Positions 51,959-60,760 of a stretch of 64,000 nucleotides of DNA are shown piece by piece. The translations under genes and the position numbers were made by a program. Source of the DNA: an uncultured Candidatus Saccharibacteria bacterium (GTDB taxonomy: Bacteria; Patescibacteriota; Saccharimonadia; Saccharimonadales; Saccharimonadaceae); the NCBI GenBank assembly GCA_948851665.1, contig CAQOWG010000006.1:1-64000 (forward strand), written 5' to 3'. Each line of letters starts with the position of its first letter. Positions within the stretch are counted from its first letter, which is position 1. The notes beneath the pieces are model-generated. The model did no database searches. It was not told where the DNA came from and worked only from the letters and a program-made list of their open reading frames with translations.

Positions 51959-52513
51959 ATGAAGGAACTAGATAAAAACAGTCAGACCTGGAAAAATTTG
52001 GAAGCCGCTTTTGCTGGCGAGTCCCAGGCTCATACGAAATATCAGTACTACGCTTCACGCGCCAAGAAAGATGGTTACGAAAAAGTCGCTGAGGTGTTCA
52101 CGGAAACTTCCGGCAACGAGAAAGAACATGCCAAGATGTGGTTTAAGTATCTGCATGGCGGTCAAGTGCCAGATACGCGCGAAAACTTGATTGACGCAGC
52201 TGGCGGCGAGAACTACGAGCATTCAACGATGTATGAAGATTTTGCTAAGGTTGCGCGCGAAGAAGGATACGATGAGATTGCTGAGAAATTCGAAGGTGTC
52301 GGAGCGATCGAGGCGGCACATGAGGCGCGCTATCTAGAATGGAAAGAACGCATTGATGACGGACTAGTCTTTAAGAGCGAAAAAATTACAATCTGGAAGT
52401 GCCGTAATTGCGGACATCTGCACGCTGGCGAAGAAGCGCCAGAGATCTGCCCGGTTTGTGCTCACCCGCGCGCCTATTTTGAGCGTTTTGTAGCTGAGAA
52501 ATCCTTGCGCTAG
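51959..52513 (+). CDS. rbr: Rubrerythrin
   Basis: 184 residues from the ATG at 51959 (AAAGGAG ahead). Ferritin-like di-iron domain: AFAGESQAHTKYQYYA, ETSGNEKEHAKMW, GAIEAAHEARY; then a rubredoxin-like domain with WKCRNCGHLH and CPVCAHP. Peroxide reduction in anaerobic or low-oxygen conditions. Ends in a strong terminator. Confidence 0.95.
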   Translation: MKELDKNSQTWKNLEAAFAGESQAHTKYQYYASRAKKDGYEKVAEVFTETSGNEKEHAKMWFKYLHGGQVPDTRENLIDAAGGENYEHSTMYEDFAKVAREEGYDEIAEKFEGVGAIEAAHEARYLEWKERIDDGLVFKSEKITIWKCRNCGHLHAGEEAPEICPVCAHPRAYFERFVAEKSLR

Positions 52514-52550
52514 GCTAGAGATCCCGCTAGATTATTCGTTTAGTGATATA

Positions 52551-52586
52551 AAACTGCCCTAATATTCAGAAATTAGGGCAGTTTTT
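52551..52586 (+). terminator. Terminator of rubrerythrin
   Basis: AAACTGCCCTAAT (52551-52563), loop, ATTAGGGCAGTTT (52572-52584), then more T. 13-bp perfect stem. Confidence 0.9.
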
Positions 52587-52627
52587 AGTATTCATATGGT
52601 CATACGTATATCACCATATGAATACTA
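52586..52627. repeat. 15-bp perfect inverted repeat
   Basis: TAGTATTCATATGGT (52586-52600) and its complement (52613-52627), loop CATACGTATATC that itself holds ATACGTAT. No T-run follows on either strand, so it is not a standard terminator. Confidence 0.6.
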
Positions 52628-52669
52628 ACATTGGCGCTGGGGCGACTTATCCAATCTTAGGGCGTAGGC

Positions 52670-53926
52670 TTAGAGTTCGCCGTTGTTGTCGCAGTAGCCT
52701 TTTTCGGTCCAGCAGTTAGAAGTAATCCAAAAGTTCTTGCGGACAGCGTCGTCATCGCCGCTTTCAGTTTCGAGTGCAAATTGCGGGTAGGGGAAATAAA
52801 GATCAGCAGGGTCGAGGCGAGTTTCAACGCGACGCAGAAGCTGGTTGGTGCGACCAGTAGAGTCGACATTGACCTGGACACCTTTGAAGTTGATAGGGTT
52901 ACCACTGCTATCAAGCAGAGCAACCGAAAAATCAGTCAAGCTGTCACCATAAGGCAAAGAGACGACTAAGAAGGCGTTGTCGCCGTTATGAAGAATTGCA
53001 CTAACATCAAGTTCGACAACGCAGGCAAATTCCTGTTGAGAGCTACATTTAAGAGTATATGGAGAATGCATATTGCTGGCTCCATCATTTGCGCTATTCG
53101 CGACGTTACCGTTGCTGAGAATTTCGTTGTGACTTATGACCTTAGGATTGTCGCCGTTTTGGGCGGGGATGAAAACCATGGTGCTATCAATTGTATTGGC
53201 AGTATTATTCTCGGTACGAAACTCGTTAATGTTGACGGAATTGCCAGTCTTAATAAAGTTGAGTTGAACGGTAGGTGGTGTGGTCTTATGGTCGGCATTA
53301 TCAAGTTTATTGTCACCGCGAAGGTTCTTAAAAGTATTATTGTTACTGTTGTTATTTGTACCTTGGTTGAGCTCAGAGTACCAACTAAAACGAACTTTAG
53401 CAACTTGACCGAGTGAGCTATCAGTAGCGCCACCAGTGGCATTGATACCAATTGGTACAACCTTAGTACGAGTATCAGAAGTGAGAACTCCACGATAATC
53501 CTGAGTGACGTCGGAAATAATAACGCATGTGTAAGCCTGATCGGCGGCGGTTTCTTCGGCGGCGCCACCACGAGATTCCTGAATTTTCACTTCCCCATCA
53601 ACGCCATGAAGGATTTGACCGAGGGGAAAACCATCTTCACAATTTGTATCATTACTAAAAACGTTAATATTGCTGCAGGCAGCAGCGCTACCATTGGCAT
53701 TGAGGCAGTTGAAATAACGGTTGACGGCGATTTTAGCATCTTCGACACCGGCTAGAGCAGCATCGTAGGCAGACTGAGAAAGGTCATCATCGCTACTCTG
53801 CTCAACTTCAGAAAGAATAATGCGTGTAAAGCTAAGGGTGATGACCCCAAAAAGAATCGTAGCGAAGATAACGACGTAGAGCGAAGCGACGCCTTGGCGT
53901 TCAGACTTTAAGCATGACTTTTTCAT
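52670..53926 (-). CDS. PilX-like pilus assembly protein
   Basis: 418 residues from the ATG at 53926, 6 nt after TGATATAAT (leaderless). N-terminal LKSERQGVASLYVVIFATIL, a hydrophobic helix like PilX-type minor pilin proteins, with a G-V-A-S-L-Y in place of the usual G-F-T-L-x-E; then an Asn/Ser/Thr-rich periplasmic/surface domain containing a conserved-looking VALLDSSGNPINFKG. Last gene of the pilin operon. Confidence 0.6.
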   Translation of the reverse strand: MKKSCLKSERQGVASLYVVIFATILFGVITLSFTRIILSEVEQSSDDDLSQSAYDAALAGVEDAKIAVNRYFNCLNANGSAAACSNINVFSNDTNCEDGFPLGQILHGVDGEVKIQESRGGAAEETAADQAYTCVIISDVTQDYRGVLTSDTRTKVVPIGINATGGATDSSLGQVAKVRFSWYSELNQGTNNNSNNNTFKNLRGDNKLDNADHKTTPPTVQLNFIKTGNSVNINEFRTENNTANTIDSTMVFIPAQNGDNPKVISHNEILSNGNVANSANDGASNMHSPYTLKCSSQQEFACVVELDVSAILHNGDNAFLVVSLPYGDSLTDFSVALLDSSGNPINFKGVQVNVDSTGRTNQLLRRVETRLDPADLYFPYPQFALETESGDDDAVRKNFWITSNCWTEKGYCDNNGEL

Positions 53927-53946
53927 AAGCATATTATATCACACCT

Positions 53947-54876
53947 TTACATTCCTGCGGTGCGAGCCGCAAAATTAAATTTATTAATGGAACAATAAGT
54001 AAATTCGGAGCCGAGATCGAGTAGCGCAGTGGTGGTTTCCTGGTCTTGGTCAAGATGATTGACGTCGCAGTAATCACCAGAACGTTCGATATTGATATTG
54101 CCACGTTCGGTTCCAAGAATAAATGTACCGGACATAAAGGTACGGAGAGTGACTTGGTCTTGAGAAATTGGGAACATGGCTAATTCATAAATCTGGAGGT
54201 CGAGATCAAAGGAATTGAGGAAGCCTTGTTCGGGTGTTTCGATGACGTTCTCGCGACCATTCGCTAGATGAGTGATATCAATCTCGGTAACATTGTTAAT
54301 ATTGCTACTATAATTAGAGTTCGTAACAGCAGAGCAAACGCGATAAGATGGGTCTTTAACCCGAATCATCCGGAAATCATTGAGTTTAGTGGGATTATGA
54401 GAAGCTGCACTATAATTCGCGGAATCGTAATAGACAAGGCTAAGTGGCGAGCCGCCGTTCTCGGTTCCGTAATAAGTGTTCCAGACGTAGGAATAGTTGC
54501 CAGTGCAGAAAACTCCACCGACTTGTACGTCAGTGTCGGTTTCGTTCCCTGGCGCAGTGCGACGAGCGAGTTTGTGCTGGAAAATAAAGTTATTGGCGTT
54601 ATCTTTTTTGCAAGTATCCATATTAACGCCATTAACGTGGCTGCTACAAAGGCTAGCTGTGTCGACTGATGGTGCAGAATTGATGGCGGTAGTAAATTCT
54701 TCAACTAAGCCACGACCAACACTGCCGACGGCTTTGACGGCAAGGCCTTTTTGATAGATAGTAATAACGTTGCTTGCAATGATTGAGATGCCGATCAATA
54801 GCAGGGAGATGAAAGCGGTTGCGAGCGAGAACTCGACCATAGTGAAACCGGATTTAGACTGTTCAGACTGTTTCAT
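53947..54876 (-). CDS. Type IV prepilin-like protein (PilW-like)
   Basis: 309 residues from the ATG at 54876 (GGAGG ahead). Prepilin cleavage motif SGFTMVEFSLATAF (G/F cut, Glu at +5) and a hydrophobic helix; then a Cys-containing, Asn/Thr-rich head. Coupled to the gene upstream at its start. Confidence 0.75.
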   Translation of the reverse strand: MKQSEQSKSGFTMVEFSLATAFISLLLIGISIIASNVITIYQKGLAVKAVGSVGRGLVEEFTTAINSAPSVDTASLCSSHVNGVNMDTCKKDNANNFIFQHKLARRTAPGNETDTDVQVGGVFCTGNYSYVWNTYYGTENGGSPLSLVYYDSANYSAASHNPTKLNDFRMIRVKDPSYRVCSAVTNSNYSSNINNVTEIDITHLANGRENVIETPEQGFLNSFDLDLQIYELAMFPISQDQVTLRTFMSGTFILGTERGNINIERSGDYCDVNHLDQDQETTTALLDLGSEFTYCSINKFNFAARTAGM

Positions 54877-54878
54877 GT

Positions 54879-55694
54879 TCAAAGTCCTCCTGGATTATAA
54901 AGTCGAATAATCGTATCAAGCGAAGTGGGAGCATTGCTACCGGGGGCATACCAGCAAGCCTGGATGTAAAAGTCATAAAAACGACTATCGGCGTCCTTGA
55001 CGGCCACAACCCAAATACCCTCAATTTGACCAACAGCGCGATAGCGCAATGGGTCGGTCGATAGCGCGCCGGTCACCGATGAATTATCGGAATCCTCGTC
55101 ATAAGTTTCTCCGTTCAGCCCACGAATATAGACGATACGGGAGTTGAGTGAAGCGGGCTGGAAGAGGTCACGGGTGGCAGCGTCGGCAGCAGAGATATAA
55201 ATACTATTGTTCTGACCAGTAATATTGCCAATCGTATCATTAACACGGCTAATCTGGCGCGTATTAATCACAAAAGCACGGTTATCGGAAAGGATTTTAT
55301 TATTGTCTTTATAGACCGTATCGCAGGCATCTAACGGAGACGGGATGCTGTAGTTATCAGTATTATGAGTGTCATTGGGGTCGTATGGGTTCATGGCGCG
55401 GCCAGTGATCAATTCCCAAAGAGTTTTGAATTGCTGGCATTTTTCTCCTTTGGCGACAATAGAACTATTGCACGTTGGCAATGTTAGTTCCGAAGTGTAG
55501 GAGCTATGAATGAAACGCAAAGCTTCGGCCTGAGCGTTTATTTCATTGCGAGCAGTAGAAAGTTCAAGTGAGCGTTCGCTATTAGCTACACCAAGATTCA
55601 TCATGGCAATGGAGATGATGGCGACCGCAGCAAAAATAGCAATAGCAAACATTACTTCGATGAGTGTATCGCCGCGCTTTACTGAGTTTTTCAT
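54879..55694 (-). CDS. Type IV prepilin-like protein (PilV-like)
   Basis: 271 residues from the ATG at 55694, which overlaps the stop of the gene upstream (ATGA). N-terminus RGDTLIEVMFAIAIFAAVA is a prepilin helix with G-D-T-L-I-E; head domain has Asp/Asn-rich loops. Four consecutive pilin-type genes form one operon. Confidence 0.72.
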   Translation of the reverse strand: MKNSVKRGDTLIEVMFAIAIFAAVAIISIAMMNLGVANSERSLELSTARNEINAQAEALRFIHSSYTSELTLPTCNSSIVAKGEKCQQFKTLWELITGRAMNPYDPNDTHNTDNYSIPSPLDACDTVYKDNNKILSDNRAFVINTRQISRVNDTIGNITGQNNSIYISAADAATRDLFQPASLNSRIVYIRGLNGETYDEDSDNSSVTGALSTDPLRYRAVGQIEGIWVVAVKDADSRFYDFYIQACWYAPGSNAPTSLDTIIRLYNPGGL

Positions 55695-56593
55695 CGGCAC
55701 CTTCCTTGCTCGTCTTCGTCGGTGTTCAGGATGCTGATGGCACTAGTATTGCGACCATCTTCAGCAATGCGCACTTCACGATACTGACCAGCGCTAACAT
55801 TCTGAGACTTGATGCAGAAGCCGACTGGTTCGGTGTAGAATTTAACGCTAGCAGTGGCGGGATTCTGACTAAACTCAGCGATATCATTTTTGAGCTCCTG
55901 ACCAGCGTAAGAATCCTCTAGGCTCTTACAGCCATCGCGCAAATTATAGGTCTTGGATGTATAGATGGTATGAATTGCACCAGATGAAGGCGAACGGGCA
56001 ATGATGACAGTGCCTTTGAAGCGGTCATTAATACTGAGTGGGGGCTCGTGGCTAGAGTCATTGACTTGCATAAGCTCTGCCTGCCAGGTTGGCTCGTAGC
56101 GAGAAAGCGTGCTGGCCTGCTCAGATCCGTTGATGCGCTTACCACAAAAAAGTTCAGTGTGTACGGCAGCAAGCTCGTTGACGAAACCGTTAACCGTAAT
56201 ACTGGGTGGATTAGCATCACCGATTAGAGTAGCAGAGTAGACGCTGCGGGTATCATCTTCGTTACTAGAACCGGAGCCATAGTTATAGCCAAAAACAAGC
56301 ACTTTACCGTAGATGGCATAATTCCCGCCCTCAATAGCATTTTTGTTACTAGAATTTCCGAGACCGAGAGAGGAAGGGTTAATCACTTCACTATAAATAG
56401 TGCGAAGATACTCGGCATAAGAACGAACGGAGTCATTGTAACGCTGGGTCTGAATAGCAGCAGCGGTGCCACCGAGCAAACCGATCAATAGTAGGCCAGT
56501 CAATGCGAGGACGAGTGTGACCTCAAGCATGGTAAAACCTTGACGTTCGGCTTCGGTTGGTGATTTTGTCTTTTCTTGACGTAGCTTCTTCAT
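55691..56593 (-). CDS. Type IV prepilin-like protein
   Basis: 300 residues. AERQGFTMLEVTLVLALTGL is a complete prepilin cleavage site and helix (Gly, Phe+1, Glu+5). It lies just downstream of the large surface protein gene. Confidence 0.8.
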   Translation of the reverse strand: MKKLRQEKTKSPTEAERQGFTMLEVTLVLALTGLLLIGLLGGTAAAIQTQRYNDSVRSYAEYLRTIYSEVINPSSLGLGNSSNKNAIEGGNYAIYGKVLVFGYNYGSGSSNEDDTRSVYSATLIGDANPPSITVNGFVNELAAVHTELFCGKRINGSEQASTLSRYEPTWQAELMQVNDSSHEPPLSINDRFKGTVIIARSPSSGAIHTIYTSKTYNLRDGCKSLEDSYAGQELKNDIAEFSQNPATASVKFYTEPVGFCIKSQNVSAGQYREVRIAEDGRNTSAISILNTDEDEQGRCR

Positions 56594-56594
56594 T

Positions 56595-59087
56595 TTAGTA
56601 CCTCGGCGCTAACTCGCGCGAATAAGCTTCTGCATAGCTAGAACTATAACGACCAGCCTGTGCATAGGCCCAGAGATAGTTCTCGCCAGAAAGGTTAAAG
56701 ATTTCGCCTGGGGCATAACGAGCGCCCTGAATAACCGGATCTGAGCCATAGGAGCGCCTGAGCTCGGCTTTGCTGGCCATCACTGGGCCGTTAATAGTAA
56801 GTTGTTTGTCGCAGACGGTATTGTTATTGTAAACGCGAGATGCTGTTTGGGTGGACTTAGACTGGAAATCGGAACAGGTATTGATTTTGCCACTAGCAAT
56901 AATCCAGGCATCAATTTCGGTGACGTTGCCTTTGATATTTACGTCGCCGCTAACAAAGATGACAACTTGGGGGATTTGGTAAATACTGGCATAGCTATTC
57001 CCGGACACGATAATGTTGCGGTCGATTGTTAAGTTCCCAGCGATATTAAGGATGTAGGTGCCGCTAGTGATTGTTGCGGGTAGACTATTGATACTATCTA
57101 TATTTGGACGATTACTCAAATAGGTATTGAGACGAGTGCGCAAGGTATTGCTGGTGCGAATACCAGAATGGCCCAAGGAACCGCTATTGGTATTTGAAAT
57201 AGTCATTGGAGATCGTGGGTAAATATTATTATACGCACCAACACTATTGGAACTACCACGCGAGAGTGAACTACCAGAGCCGAAGCTAGAAGTGGTCTTG
57301 TAAATTGCTGCTAGGTGTTCAGCCCATGAACCGTAGAGGTAATTGAATTGGTTGGAACTAGCAGTCATAGCTACACCGACACCTATAATACGAGGCGAAA
57401 GTGAGGTCTTGATACCGCCATTCGTGAGGACACCGGAATTCCAAAATGCTGAAGATGGCTTCTTGGCAATAGTGCGACAAGCGGCGTTGTAATTGGTCCA
57501 ATAGCTTTTGCCTTCTTGTGCCCAGCTGTCTTCACCGCTATAAGAGATCGAGTACCAATACTCCCAGTAATAGCCAAACGAGGCACAATATTTGTAGCCA
57601 ACATAATCCTGCAATGCGATGGTCTGGGATGCACTGTAGTCATGACTGCCAGATTCACCAAGATCTCCGGAAGCAGAACGACCGCCGATAACGCTACACC
57701 AGGTGTCGTGGGGACCCCAACCGGCTTTGCGATAGAAGTCACAAGGACCAGCCGTACCCCGGCCGCTCAGATCGCCAGTGACCTTATCACTGCTGTAGCT
57801 AACGTTTGAAGGCACAGTAAAGGTGATGGCCTGCCAACCACGAACGCGACGAGCTTCTTCCCACTCAGCGTAAGTATTCCAACCGACTTGCGAGGTTTCG
57901 CCAGCAAACATTGGGGTGCTGCCATCTTTGCCCTTTGCCCAAACGGTGGGATCTTCACCGCTGGGGTCTTCGGGGCGGTAGACCTCAGCACAAAGCATGG
58001 TGAGGCCGATATTATTATCCTCAGAATATTTCGTGAACTCCCACTTATCATGACTCCCATCTGCATTATCCGTACCAGTCCCCTTGATGATATATTTTAC
58101 TGATTGGTGCGTGAGGACTTGGCAAACTGATAGCGTTTCGCCTGGTGCGGGTGAAACGGATACCGTAGTAGTAGACACGTCTTGCCCACTCTTGTCACCA
58201 GAACCTCCTGTACCAAAATCCTCGTCCTTGACTGAACTATTCGACTCGCCATATTGCTGAATCTTGAGCTTAGTTTTGATCTCATCGAATTCATCATCGG
58301 CTTCAGGGGCATGACCTTCCCGAGCTTGATTGGTATAAGTACTAGCGGTCGGATTCCAAAGTTCCTCATCATAAGACATGGTATGGCGGAAAGTAACCGT
58401 AGCAGAACTGTCAGTGCTGACTTTGATGGTCACATCACTATGTTCTGCGCCTTCTTTGCTTGAAACGTTAGCCTCATGAGTAGCTACTTCATTGGTAACT
58501 GTCAAGTAAGAATCGGCCCAAAAACTACCCTCGCCATAGATAGTCGTTTCATCGGGTTCTGGTGGGTCAACCGGAGTAGGATTATCTGGCCAATCAGGAT
58601 TCCAACAAAACTCACCTGTGTCGGCCCATGATGGGCTACCGGGAGGGAGGAAGTTTTTGGCAATTTGGTAATCAGATTCCGCCTTAGCCTTTGACACGCT
58701 ACCAGTAGATACACCTGGCCTATACGGTAATAGATAGGCATAACTGGTTTTGAGGGCTTTGCCGATATCTCCAGTGTAGTTAGGACTGAGTCCAGAGCCA
58801 GTATAGAGATTACCTCCTAACTTATAATAGTGCGTCGCACCAATAGCGGTACACTGTGCATGGGCCGCATCGACTGGTCGTAGAACCCAGGTAACGCCAC
58901 CACAACGGTTCCAGGTTTTTCTTGAGAAGATGCGATTCTCGCAGCTGGAATTTCCACCACCGCTACCGCCTGGGCCAGCCCAACCACCGCTTGCAGCATA
59001 GATGCGTTGCGTACTAATTAGTACTCCTATGACCACCAGTAAGCAGGCTCCAAGTAGCCAGAGGCGATTAGAAACTATTTTGCGCAT
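56595..59087 (-). CDS. Large secreted surface protein of the pilus operon (candidate tip adhesin)
   Basis: 830 residues. Signal peptide (hydrophobic about 8-31, ending IYAAS). Gly-rich start, several cysteines, Tyr/Trp/Ser-rich middle. The C-terminal about 150 residues contain GNLTIDRNIIVSGN, QVVIFVSGDVNIKGNVTEID, AWIIASGKINTC and a final GEIFNLSGENYLWAYAQAGRY, a beta-rich repeat-like region reminiscent of polymer-forming or adhesin domains. No anchor is seen. Its place among pilin genes suggests a tip or surface adhesin that meets the bacterial host; this is inference. Confidence 0.6.
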   Translation of the reverse strand: MRKIVSNRLWLLGACLLVVIGVLISTQRIYAASGGWAGPGGSGGGNSSCENRIFSRKTWNRCGGVTWVLRPVDAAHAQCTAIGATHYYKLGGNLYTGSGLSPNYTGDIGKALKTSYAYLLPYRPGVSTGSVSKAKAESDYQIAKNFLPPGSPSWADTGEFCWNPDWPDNPTPVDPPEPDETTIYGEGSFWADSYLTVTNEVATHEANVSSKEGAEHSDVTIKVSTDSSATVTFRHTMSYDEELWNPTASTYTNQAREGHAPEADDEFDEIKTKLKIQQYGESNSSVKDEDFGTGGSGDKSGQDVSTTTVSVSPAPGETLSVCQVLTHQSVKYIIKGTGTDNADGSHDKWEFTKYSEDNNIGLTMLCAEVYRPEDPSGEDPTVWAKGKDGSTPMFAGETSQVGWNTYAEWEEARRVRGWQAITFTVPSNVSYSSDKVTGDLSGRGTAGPCDFYRKAGWGPHDTWCSVIGGRSASGDLGESGSHDYSASQTIALQDYVGYKYCASFGYYWEYWYSISYSGEDSWAQEGKSYWTNYNAACRTIAKKPSSAFWNSGVLTNGGIKTSLSPRIIGVGVAMTASSNQFNYLYGSWAEHLAAIYKTTSSFGSGSSLSRGSSNSVGAYNNIYPRSPMTISNTNSGSLGHSGIRTSNTLRTRLNTYLSNRPNIDSINSLPATITSGTYILNIAGNLTIDRNIIVSGNSYASIYQIPQVVIFVSGDVNIKGNVTEIDAWIIASGKINTCSDFQSKSTQTASRVYNNNTVCDKQLTINGPVMASKAELRRSYGSDPVIQGARYAPGEIFNLSGENYLWAYAQAGRYSSSYAEAYSRELAPRY

Positions 59088-59938
59088 TATTCTTCAACTC
59101 CTTCCCGGAGAGTACCAGTATCTCCATTGTAAACTTGACTGTAAAGTTCCGTGACCGTCTTCCAAAGCTCATCTGCGCGTTTAGTGTCGCCACGCACTTG
59201 ATAACAGTTTTGCAAAGCAAGGTTATAGCGGTATTGACCTTGTAGGTTGAGGTTGCTGGGGTTAATTTGATCTTCAAGATGGAGAATATTGTCGCACTGC
59301 CAGGTGTCATAATAAACTAGCATCTCCGAGAGGAGCATTGCGTCACGATATTTTTCACCAGCTTCGGTGTTGGCGGTATTAGCTACCGCTTCGGACATTG
59401 CCTCATTGGCCTTTTTCTTGGCTTCGTCAGTAGCAATATCAGTGCCTTCTTCCGCCATCGCACTGGCAAGGGCATCGTTATAGATTCGTTGTAAATAATC
59501 TTGGTAATTTTTGATAGCTTCTGACGAGTTGCCGGAGATGACGGAAGGATCGGAGGCGGTTTCTTCAATAGTAGGGCGATTGATATAGTTGACAAGCGAA
59601 ATCACTCCCCAAGTACCGAGACCAATTACGATAAGGATGCCGAAGACAAGTGCGAAAGGAAAGATTTTTTTGAAGGTAGCTTTTTTCTTGGCCTTTTTCT
59701 CGCTGCGCTCTTGGTTCTGCTTGGCAAAATAATCCTCTTGTTTGGATTTCCACTGGCCAATATTTGCGGTTTTGTAATCGCTAGCTGGCGCAGATTTGGC
59801 AGGAGCCGTCGAGGGCGTAGCTGCTGACTTGTTGACGGGTGCACTAGTTGGCGGTGTGGCCTTGACTGTCGCTGAATTAGCGGGGGCCGCAGAAGCCGTA
59901 GTGGCTTGATTTTTTTTAGTCTCCGGAGAATTATCCAT
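59087..59938 (-). CDS. Membrane protein with helical/TPR-like domain, first gene of the pilus operon
   Basis: 283 residues. Thr/Ala/Pro-rich cytoplasmic start (1-55), basic stretch, membrane helix (about 93-115), then a helical domain with YRYNLALQNCYQVRGDTKRA, like a tetratricopeptide repeat. No enzymatic motif. TAAAAT is 6 nt before the ATG; the TTGTA-N5-TACAA operator sits at the -35 position. Confidence 0.65.
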   Translation of the reverse strand: MDNSPETKKNQATTASAAPANSATVKATPPTSAPVNKSAATPSTAPAKSAPASDYKTANIGQWKSKQEDYFAKQNQERSEKKAKKKATFKKIFPFALVFGILIVIGLGTWGVISLVNYINRPTIEETASDPSVISGNSSEAIKNYQDYLQRIYNDALASAMAEEGTDIATDEAKKKANEAMSEAVANTANTEAGEKYRDAMLLSEMLVYYDTWQCDNILHLEDQINPSNLNLQGQYRYNLALQNCYQVRGDTKRADELWKTVTELYSQVYNGDTGTLREGVEE

Positions 59939-59971
59939 AGTTATATTTTAGCATAAGCGGGCAGTTAAACT

Positions 59972-59988
59972 GTTGTAAAATTTACAAC
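59972..59988. promoter_or_regulatory. TTGTA-N5-TACAA operator before the pilus operon
   Basis: GTTGTA-AAATT-TACAAC, a perfect inverted repeat, overlapping the expected -35 position of the promoter whose -10 is TAAAAT (59950-59945 on the minus strand). Same sequence class as the sites ahead of recA. Confidence 0.65.
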
Positions 59989-59995
59989 ATTTTAA

Positions 59996-60424
59996 CTATA
60001 TACCAAACAAGAAGGCCATCCACTGTTCGAAATTGGCAAGCTGCGGAGTGTCAACGGCGGAATCGGTATTATTGATATTGTCATGCTTTGCTTTGGCAGC
60101 TTCAGAATTGGCTGGTAAATAAATCATGGTTTCACCAGGGAGTTTTTTATTCTGATATTTGCGAGCGGAAAGTTCTTTATATTCATTGGAATGGTAGTAC
60201 TCATTCTCAAGTTCTAAGGTTTCGACTTCGAGTTCAAGGAGAGCCTTCTGGCGCTCGCGTTCAATCAGTTCCTGAGAAAGGGTCCAGTTGCGAGTCATGG
60301 CAGAGATAGAACCCCAAGTCCACATCAAACAGCAACCTGCGGCTATAAACACCAAAACATTGTCGAAGGCGAAAAAATTGCGCTGCGACCAGAAACGTTT
60401 TTTTGGCACCTCGGATTCGCTCAT
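59996..60424 (-). CDS. FtsB/DivIC-like septum protein
   Basis: 142 residues. One membrane helix (about 20-40), then a coiled coil (LSQELIERERQKALLELEVE, TLELENEYY) and a short conserved-looking KELSARKYQNKKLPGE, the FtsB/DivIC layout (coiled coil then a YxEx-A...L-PGE-type end). Cell division. TGATATAAT is 6 nt before the ATG: leaderless. Confidence 0.75.
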   Translation of the reverse strand: MSESEVPKKRFWSQRNFFAFDNVLVFIAAGCCLMWTWGSISAMTRNWTLSQELIERERQKALLELEVETLELENEYYHSNEYKELSARKYQNKKLPGETMIYLPANSEAAKAKHDNINNTDSAVDTPQLANFEQWMAFLFGI

Positions 60425-60466
60425 GGTTGTATTATATCATAAATAGGTCTGCATCATACTACAGAC

Positions 60467-60495
60467 AAAAAATCCTAGCATGAGCTAGGTTTTTC
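60467..60495 (-). terminator. Terminator after tRNA-Ile
   Basis: CCTAGC (60474-60479), ATGA, GCTAGG (60484-60489) with A/T runs; followed by T on the minus strand. Confidence 0.85.
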
Positions 60496-60500
60496 TTGGC

Positions 60501-60576
60501 TGGTGGGGGCGGTTGGGCTCGAACCAACGACCAAGCGGTTATGAGCCGCCTGCTCTAACCCCTGAGCTACGCCCCC
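60501..60576 (-). tRNA. tRNA-Ile (anticodon CAU, lysidine type)
   Basis: Minus strand: GGGGGCG acceptor, anticodon loop CTCATAA (CAT) in a stem GCGG/CCGC, TTCGAGC T loop, encoded CCA. The AGAGCAGGCGGCTCATAA context matches tRNA-Ile2 rather than elongator or initiator Met (no three GC pairs typical of initiator). Substrate of TilS (34820). Confidence 0.85.
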
Positions 60577-60760
60577 AGGTATATATATTATAGCACGAAG
60601 TCCCCTGTCTTGTGGCGGTTAGGTGAAAAATGGTGCGACAAATTGCTTATAATTGCGTATTAGTCAAGTTTGTAGTAGAATAAGGCTGTTAGTCTATTTG
60701 ATAACAGTTATTGTCCAGTAAAAAGATTAAAGCAATTATTAAAAAGGAGGAAGATGAGTA

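Noticed and set aside
60501..60576. Initiator or elongator tRNA-Met
   Set aside because: The CAT anticodon is shared, but the body matches tRNA-Ile2 and lacks the initiator features.
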